From JAQCEJ01 sp040881995 (GTDB taxonomy: Bacteria > Planctomycetota > Planctomycetia > Planctomycetales > Planctomycetaceae), in the NCBI GenBank assembly GCA_040881995.1, contig JBBECD010000210.1:1-14115 (forward strand): a stretch of DNA of 14,115 bases. Direction: 5' to 3'. Shown here in pieces: positions 9,857 to 14,115 of the stretch. The position numbers and the translations under genes were made by a program. The first letter of the stretch is position 1. Every line of letters begins with the position of its first letter. A model generated the notes under the pieces. The model was not told the origin of the DNA. It did not search any database and was given only the letters and a program-made list of their open reading frames with translations.

Positions 9857-9916
9857 TTCGTGCCTTTCGTGGTTGTTCATTCAGATTGAAACCACGAACG
9901 GCACGAAAGGCACGAA
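9857..9916. repeat. 15-bp perfect inverted repeat
   Basis: TTCGTGCCTTTCGTG (9857-9871) is the exact reverse complement of 9902-9916. A second register, TTCGTGGTT (9866-9874) with AACCACGAA (9890-9898), allows an alternative inner stem. It sits just downstream of the subunit IV-like stop codon. No T-run follows on the minus strand, so it is not a classical terminator. It may be a dispersed repeat that also attenuates or stabilises the mRNA between two very different genes. Confidence 0.6.
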
Positions 9917-9921
9917 TAAAA

Positions 9922-11316
9922 TCAAATGTTAAAAAACCATTCGGGAATCGCCACGATGTACTTCAAGCTGATCGTCCAGCGCAGCACCATCTTCAAGGGA
10001 AGCGCCAGCATCATCAACAACAAATTGGCGAAGACCATGTATCGGATGAAGCCCATGCGGAAGAAGAATTCCTTGAACTTCGGAATTAAAACCAGCAGCA
10101 TGGGTGCCGCACCGAGATAGAATAATGTCAGTACGATCCCCAGCCATTCACGAACGATAATGACCAGCGGAGTGATCAATGCAGGGGTATAGGTCTTGAT
10201 GAATTGCGGTACGTCGGCAATCGTCGGCAATCCGCGATGTAACAAGTCTTCCCAGAAATATTGCGACAAGTTTCTGTTATTCAGCACTTCGAGTTTATGC
10301 ACATCCCAGAATTCGTAGATTCCGAAGAAGTTCCAGTTCGGTCCGCGCAAGAATGTTCCGAGCACGATCATCGCGACCCACAACGGCAGAAAACCGAACA
10401 TGAAAACCGACACCGAAAACGCCCGGTCCTTAAACGTGTAATAACCGTTCCCCAGCTTGTTGAAGTCGATGTACGGAATCGCCATCAAACCGCCGAGAAT
10501 CACGCTGGGGAACACCACGCCGGCGAGCCACGGATCGTAATACACCAGCATTTCCTGCAGGCCGAGGAAGTACCAGGGGGCCTTCGACGGGTTGGGCGTT
10601 TTGGCCGCCGAGGCGGGTTCTTCGAGCGGCGCCTGCAGCACCACGCCCCACACGACGAGGATCACCGTGATCGCGATCATGCAGATCAGTTCGGTGTAGA
10701 CCAGATCGGGCCAGACCAGAATCTTGTCGTTCTTTTCCTGCTCGAAGAGCGGCAGCCCCGCTTTCGTCCGGCGATCGTTCTCGACCGCGCGGGAAAAGTA
10801 CAGCCACGTGAAAAACGCCACGATGAACAGCATCGACACGATGGGGACGTTATCGGGCTTCCCCACGATCTGACGGAAGTCGTAATCGGTCATGCTGAGC
10901 GCCGTGAACACCAGCATCAGATTGAGCAGAAACCAGGCGACAGCCGGTTTCACCAGCGTTTCACGGAAATAAATCACCGCTGTCATCAGCAGCACCGAGA
11001 GCGCAAAGAAGATCGTCGGATCGGCGAACCCGTCGATGAAATTCTTGGCGAAATCGGGCATGACGAGCAAAAAGGCCTCCGGGTCGGATGTACTCACAAA
11101 GTGAGCGACGGCAAACATGCCGAGCAGCATGGTATAGCTGGCCCAGAACGTCGCTCGCCGCACGACCTGACCGCCGAAAATGTCCCAAACCCGGACGTCG
11201 CCGCCGTGCTTGAAACTGCGCAAGGTCCAGACGAGGTTCATGAGAAATAAGGCCAGATAGGCCCATCCCAGACCATGAATCACCTCGGTCGTCAAGTTGG
11301 GATGAGGGTTAACCAT
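9922..11316 (-). CDS. Cytochrome b C-terminal (subunit IV-like) protein with extra membrane domains
   Basis: This 464-aa integral membrane protein would complete the quinol-oxidising (Qo) part of the b complex. Subunit IV-like helices lie near 206-228, 262-282 and 300-322. The ef-loop motif reads KAPWYF (245-250) instead of PEWY, followed by LGLQE with Glu255. Subunit IV of b6f is about 160 aa. Here some 200 residues with about five hydrophobic segments (near 13-31, 56-75, 101-117, 122-143, 156-175) precede that core, and about 140 residues with two more helices (near 385-411, 423-443) follow it. I do not recognise the N-terminal domain. The gene follows the cytochrome b6 gene by 73 bp and starts with ATG without a strong Shine-Dalgarno. 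Family assignment is good; the role of the extra domains is unknown. Confidence 0.9.
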   Translation of the reverse strand: MVNPHPNLTTEVIHGLGWAYLALFLMNLVWTLRSFKHGGDVRVWDIFGGQVVRRATFWASYTMLLGMFAVAHFVSTSDPEAFLLVMPDFAKNFIDGFADPTIFFALSVLLMTAVIYFRETLVKPAVAWFLLNLMLVFTALSMTDYDFRQIVGKPDNVPIVSMLFIVAFFTWLYFSRAVENDRRTKAGLPLFEQEKNDKILVWPDLVYTELICMIAITVILVVWGVVLQAPLEEPASAAKTPNPSKAPWYFLGLQEMLVYYDPWLAGVVFPSVILGGLMAIPYIDFNKLGNGYYTFKDRAFSVSVFMFGFLPLWVAMIVLGTFLRGPNWNFFGIYEFWDVHKLEVLNNRNLSQYFWEDLLHRGLPTIADVPQFIKTYTPALITPLVIIVREWLGIVLTLFYLGAAPMLLVLIPKFKEFFFRMGFIRYMVFANLLLMMLALPLKMVLRWTISLKYIVAIPEWFFNI

Positions 11317-11360
11317 ACCCGTTCACCATTCATTCCGTCGTTAGTTTTGTTGTGGGAGGA

Positions 11361-11374
11361 CAGGCTTCAGCCTG
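11361..11374. repeat. Short hairpin between cytochrome b genes
   Basis: CAGGCT and AGCCTG pair around a 2-nt TC in the 73-bp gap between the b6 and subunit IV-like genes. It is a compact palindrome in non-coding sequence and a likely intergenic repeat. A termination role is unlikely because both genes are needed together. Confidence 0.35.
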
Positions 11375-11389
11375 GCGGGACCGCAATCG

Positions 11390-12163
11390 TTACAAAGGCT
11401 GACTAATGCCGCCGTCTTTGCGGACGCGCCAGAAATGGATTGCGATCAGCAGCGAGACGACCAAAGGGATCGCCACGCAGTGCAGAATGTAAAACCGGTT
11501 GAGCGTCTCTTCACCCACGAACCGGCTGCCGAGCAGCAGGAAGCGGGCGTCGCTGGCGTTGGTGATTAAATCGTATCCCCCGATGTTCAACAGTTGAGCG
11601 CCGGGGCCTTCATATCCGAGAAACGGCGTGGCGCGGGCCATGTTCGAACCGACGGTGATCGCCCAGATCGCCAATTGATCCCACGGCAACAGATACCCGG
11701 TAAACGATAACAACAGCGTCAGCACAAGCAGCAGCACGCCGATGACCCAGTTAAATTCCCGCGGCGGCTTGTAACTTCCCGTAAGGAAGACGCGATACAT
11801 ATGCAGCCAGACGGTGATGACCATCGCGTGGGCGCCCCAGCGGTGAATCTCCCGCATGATCCCGAGCGTCGTCACGTCGCGGAGGGCGAGAATATCGTTA
11901 TACGCCCATTCGAGCGTCGGGCGATAATAGAACATCAGCAGCACGCCGGTGAGCGTCTCGACGAGGAACAGGAAGAAGGTGACTCCTCCCATGCACCACG
12001 TATACGACAGCGCAATCCCCTGCTGCTTGATGGAGACCGGGTGAAGATGCAGGAAAAAGTTGGTGAGCATCACCACCACGCGATTTCGGCGATCGTACGG
12101 CGCCGGATGCCGAAATACGCTTTTCCAAATCTGCGAATCTCTGATGTATTCACCCACGGACAT
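11390..12163 (-). CDS. Cytochrome b6-type N-terminal cytochrome b
   Basis: This 257-aa, four-helix cytochrome b holds the two b haems of a Rieske/cytochrome b quinol oxidoreductase. Haem ligand pairs are His107/His121 on helix B (IHRW...LH, spacing 14) and His228/His243 on helix D (spacing 15). A spacing of 15 on helix D is the b6f pattern; mitochondrial-type cytochrome b has 14. Cys57 in WCMGG aligns with the b6 cysteine (YCLGG) that binds the extra haem c_i. LPWDQ (159-163) is the conserved loop after helix C. The split from the C-terminal half, encoded by the next gene, also follows the b6/subunit IV organisation. The ATG is preceded by AAGGGAAG. It follows the Rieske gene by 109 bp. Identification is secure; haem c_i is inferred from the single Cys. 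Confidence 0.96.
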   Translation of the reverse strand: MSVGEYIRDSQIWKSVFRHPAPYDRRNRVVVMLTNFFLHLHPVSIKQQGIALSYTWCMGGVTFFLFLVETLTGVLLMFYYRPTLEWAYNDILALRDVTTLGIMREIHRWGAHAMVITVWLHMYRVFLTGSYKPPREFNWVIGVLLLVLTLLLSFTGYLLPWDQLAIWAITVGSNMARATPFLGYEGPGAQLLNIGGYDLITNASDARFLLLGSRFVGEETLNRFYILHCVAIPLVVSLLIAIHFWRVRKDGGISQPL

Positions 12164-12272
12164 CGCGTTTGACTTCCCTTAAACTGGCTTCGCTGATCCC
12201 GTCAGTTTCGACCTGACAGATGAATTGTTCGTTGAATGCGGGGGATGAGTTCCATCGGAAGGATGAACCGCC

Positions 12273-13343
12273 TTAAACCATTTCGACATACGACGTCTGA
12301 TCAGCCCACTGTCCCATTTCTTCCTGGAATTTCACGCTTTTATCGACTTCGAGCATGCCGTCGGGAGCGACGCGGAGGCCGACTCGTTCGAGCGGCCGTG
12401 GAGCCGGCCCTTCGAAGTTGATGCCCGTGATGTAAAACCCCGACCCGTGGCAGGGGCATTTGAATTTCTGTTCGCCGTCCAGCCAGCTCGGCGTGCAGCC
12501 GAGGTGCGTGCAGACCGACGCAAGGGCGTAGACGAGATTTCGACCGTCGTATTGATCGGTGTGGACGACCCAGATGCCGCGCGACGATTTCCATTTTTCA
12601 GAGACCGTTCCCAGCGGATAATCGCCCGGCGGACCGACTTTGAATCGCGTCGGCGGTTCGACCAGCACGTTCGGAAACATGAACCGGGCCATGGCGAGCG
12701 TCGCCGTGGCAGTCGTCGCCGTGAGAAACGTCCACCCTGCCGCGAACGGCGTCCCGATGAGTGAAAATAGCACGCCGCGGCGGGAGACCGCTTCGGGCGC
12801 TTTCTTCGCGGCGACGGCCGGTTTTGTCGGCAGCGGCGGCAACGTCGGTTTCGGCTTGACCGCAGGCGCCGCGGCCGCTGTGCCCGTCGCCGTTTCGCCG
12901 CGCACGGCACGCATCATCTCTTCGACGGAGGGGAGTGCTTCGCCCGTCGCCGTGGGAGCGCCGGCGGCTGCGGGTTTGGCCGCCGCTTTGGTTTCCCCCT
13001 TCGCCGGAGCACCAGCGGCTGCTTTGCCTCGGGCGGCGGCTAAGATGTCGGCGGTCGATTTCGGCGTCGGCTTCACGGCCGCCGATTTTTCCGCGGCAGG
13101 TGTCGCCCCGGCGGTTTTTTGTGCGCGGGCGGCCGCGAGAATGTCGGCGGTCGACTTCGGTTTCGCTCCTCCCGCGGCAGGGGCTTTCTTCTCGGGCGCA
13201 GGGGTGGCGGCCGGAGGCGCGGCAGCCGCTTCCGGCGCCGCCGGCTGTTCGGCAGGAGACGCCGACTCCGCACCGGCATCCGCACCGGCGGATTGCTTGC
13301 GCGCCTGAGCCAGTATTTCAGCGGTCGTCAGTTTTTTTGCCAT
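12273..13343 (-). CDS. Rieske iron-sulfur protein with repeat-bearing N-terminal extension
   Basis: This 356-aa protein carries the [2Fe-2S] cluster that takes electrons from quinol at the Qo site. Cluster motifs are CTHLGC (278-283) and CPCHGS (296-301), with ligands Cys278, His280, Cys296 and His299 and the bridging pair Cys283/Cys298. One membrane helix spans about 190-222, preceded by SRRGVLF (187-193), a twin-arginine export signature. Before it lie 186 Ala/Pro/Lys-rich residues, expected to stay in the cytoplasm. This part holds copies of a short helical motif: TAEILAQAR (7-15), TADILAAAR (65-73), TADILAAAR (97-105), and a diverged VEEMMRAVR (140-148). The ATG at 13343 is preferred because the repeat begins right after it; the 22 codons of in-frame sequence upstream, to 13409, do not look coding. 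It is the first gene of the cluster. Confidence 0.95.
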   Translation of the reverse strand: MAKKLTTAEILAQARKQSAGADAGAESASPAEQPAAPEAAAAPPAATPAPEKKAPAAGGAKPKSTADILAAARAQKTAGATPAAEKSAAVKPTPKSTADILAAARGKAAAGAPAKGETKAAAKPAAAGAPTATGEALPSVEEMMRAVRGETATGTAAAAPAVKPKPTLPPLPTKPAVAAKKAPEAVSRRGVLFSLIGTPFAAGWTFLTATTATATLAMARFMFPNVLVEPPTRFKVGPPGDYPLGTVSEKWKSSRGIWVVHTDQYDGRNLVYALASVCTHLGCTPSWLDGEQKFKCPCHGSGFYITGINFEGPAPRPLERVGLRVAPDGMLEVDKSVKFQEEMGQWADQTSYVEMV

Positions 13344-13383
13344 AACCCATCCATCACAACCGATTGAAAACCTTGTATGTTCG

Positions 13384-13402
13384 ACACCGGGTCGGCCGGT
13401 GT
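13384..13402. promoter_or_regulatory. 7-bp hairpin in the Rieske leader
   Basis: ACACCGG (13384-13390) pairs with CCGGTGT (13396-13402) around a 5-nt loop, about 40-60 bp upstream of the Rieske start codon. It could be a leader hairpin or an operator dyad. The pairing is seen; the role is unknown. Confidence 0.35.
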
Positions 13403-13652
13403 GATTCAACCTTTTCCCATCGCCGTTCTAAGCCCGAAGAACAACGATTCGGTCTCTTTTACTGTTACTGTTAACGCGTATGCGAAACGGATGTGTGAAT
13501 AACCTTCACATTCCAGTCAACGCCCAAGGTCGATTGGGCTGAAAAGCCGTTTGATGTTCGCATCAAGTGCGCTGGTCCGGCACTCTCAAAAATCGCCGCC
13601 GCCGTCGATCGGTTTGCCTGTTGAATCACTTGCGGGACAAGTCTCTTCGTGC

Positions 13653-13672
13653 AATTCGGGGAGATCCGAATT
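13653..13672. repeat. 7-bp hairpin in the upstream region
   Basis: AATTCGG (13653-13659) pairs with CCGAATT (13666-13672) around a 6-nt loop. It lies in the non-coding region and might be part of a structured RNA, but no surrounding fold is clear enough to name one. Confidence 0.3.
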
Positions 13673-13745
13673 CGCAATAAAGGGACTTTTCAAGCTTGCG
13701 GGATCGCTGGGCCGTCGCGACGATTGATGAGTCTCGTTGCGCAGT

Positions 13746-13781
13746 GTTCCTGCCGGATTTCTCAGGAATTCTGGCAGGAAC
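13746..13781. repeat. 9-bp inverted repeat in the upstream region
   Basis: GTTCCTGCC (13746-13754) is the exact reverse complement of GGCAGGAAC (13773-13781), enclosing 18 nt that pair only imperfectly. It is non-coding and similar in style to the other palindromes between genes in this window. A dispersed repeat or a transcript-end structure for a gene outside the window are both possible. Confidence 0.45.
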
Positions 13782-13985
13782 GAACTTCAGTCGCAACGGA
13801 GAAAACGTCAAAGGGTTCAGATTTCTCAGATCCAAGAATGATTTCGATTTTCCGATTCTCAAGCCTAAGAAGTTCGCAGCCGATTCTGATCGAATTGATG
13901 AAACAGACCGGGGAGAAAATCGGCACCGCCGCCGTTCGCGCGACGCAACGACCAACTGTCGACAAGGGCGTCGCCTTCGAAAAAA

Positions 13986-14031
13986 CCTCTCCCGGTGGGA
14001 GAGGTCGGCTGCGCAGCAGCCGGGTGAGGGG
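13986..14031. repeat. Right-flank double-hairpin repeat ending in GGGTGAGGGG
   Basis: Two perfect hairpins stand side by side: CCTCTCCC/GGGAGAGG (13986-13993/13997-14004) and CGGCTGC/GCAGCCG (14006-14012/14016-14022), followed by GGGTGAGGGG. It matches the layout of the element at 21-80, on the other side of the gene cluster and in the same orientation. The adjoining stems suggest a folded cruciform or RNA structure. Confidence 0.6.
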
Positions 14032-14039
14032 CGGAGGAA

Positions 14040-14114
14040 AAGGATGAATTATGAAGGATGAGTCAGAAAGGCACGAGCGGCCACGGTCTTATTCATCCTT
14101 CATAATTCATCCTT
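14040..14114. repeat. 22-bp perfect inverted repeat at the window edge
   Basis: Positions 14040-14061 and 14093-14114 are exact reverse complements, separated by 31 nt. Each arm is built from the unit GGATGA occurring twice around a short AT-rich spacer. The element runs to the last base of the window and may continue beyond it. No open frame fits it, so it is probably a dispersed intergenic repeat or a small non-autonomous element. Confidence 0.6.
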
Positions 14115-14115
14115 C

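Larger units (their letters stand above)
13344..14115. other. 772-bp non-coding upstream region
   Basis: No reading frame here looks like a gene. The open frames on both strands overlap each other, run through repeat sequence and have no recognisable composition or motif. The region should contain the promoter for the respiratory cluster, but I see no convincing -35/-10 pair on the minus strand. It holds the hairpins and repeats listed separately, a short tandem TTACTG pair (13459-13470), and a 9-bp direct repeat CTTGCGGGA (13629-13637 and 13695-13703). Confidence 0.6.

Noticed and set aside
9857..9916. Intrinsic terminator splitting the cluster
   Set aside because: The stem is strong but no T-run follows it on the transcribed strand.
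13344..13409. 22-codon upstream extension of the Rieske protein
   Set aside because: The conserved-looking repeat starts immediately after the ATG at 13343, and the extra residues include a Cys and mixed composition unlike the Ala/Pro-rich tail.
13459..13470. Tandem TTACTG pair upstream of the Rieske gene as an operator
   Set aside because: Two six-base copies with a 6-bp period are too short and not helically phased, so chance is a sufficient explanation.
13626..14061. Overlapping open frames of 100-130 codons on both strands of the right flank
   Set aside because: They overlap one another, run into palindromic repeats, and their products are Arg/Ser-rich without motifs.

Overview
The window reads as a chromosomal segment of a planctomycete-like bacterium. 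That placement is an inference. It rests on the domain architecture of the respiratory proteins (Rieske / split cytochrome b / giant multihaem cytochrome c), GC-rich coding sequence, erratic Shine-Dalgarno sites, and intergenic spaces full of short palindromic repeats. No rRNA or other marker gene is present to confirm it.

All eight convincing genes lie on the minus strand and read from right to left. In transcription order they are: a Rieske iron-sulfur protein with a long repeat-bearing N-terminal extension (13343-12273); a b6-type cytochrome b (12163-11390); an enlarged subunit IV-like cytochrome b C-terminal protein (11316-9922); a 1355-residue octahaem cytochrome c with a membrane anchor and coiled coil (9721-5654); a cupredoxin lipoprotein (5646-4705); a dihaem cytochrome c lipoprotein (4600-3125); and cytochrome c oxidase subunits II (2955-2089) and I (2092-230). 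Gaps between genes are +109, +73, +200, +7, +104, +169 and -4 bp, so the set is probably one transcription unit, possibly with internal control points in the larger gaps.

Together the genes can encode a complete path from quinol to oxygen. The Rieske/b6/subunit IV proteins would oxidise quinol. The octahaem protein sits where cytochrome c1 or f is normally encoded. The blue-copper lipoprotein and dihaem cytochrome could carry electrons to the CuA site of CoxB, and an A2-type CoxA (YSHPxVY motif) would reduce O2. No c1, cytochrome f, soluble mono-haem cytochrome c, oxidase subunit III or haem A synthase gene is seen in the window.

Both flanks are non-coding and repeat-rich. Positions 1-229 hold a repeat ending in GGGTGAGGG, three hairpins built on a GCTCYGC core, and a strong 9-bp hairpin after coxA. 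Positions 13344-14115 (772 bp upstream of the Rieske gene) hold no gene I can defend. They contain several hairpins, a second GGGTGAGGG-type repeat in the same orientation as the left one, and a 22-bp inverted repeat at the window edge. Several perfect dyads also lie between the genes. No tRNA, rRNA, CRISPR array, transposase or integrase was found.
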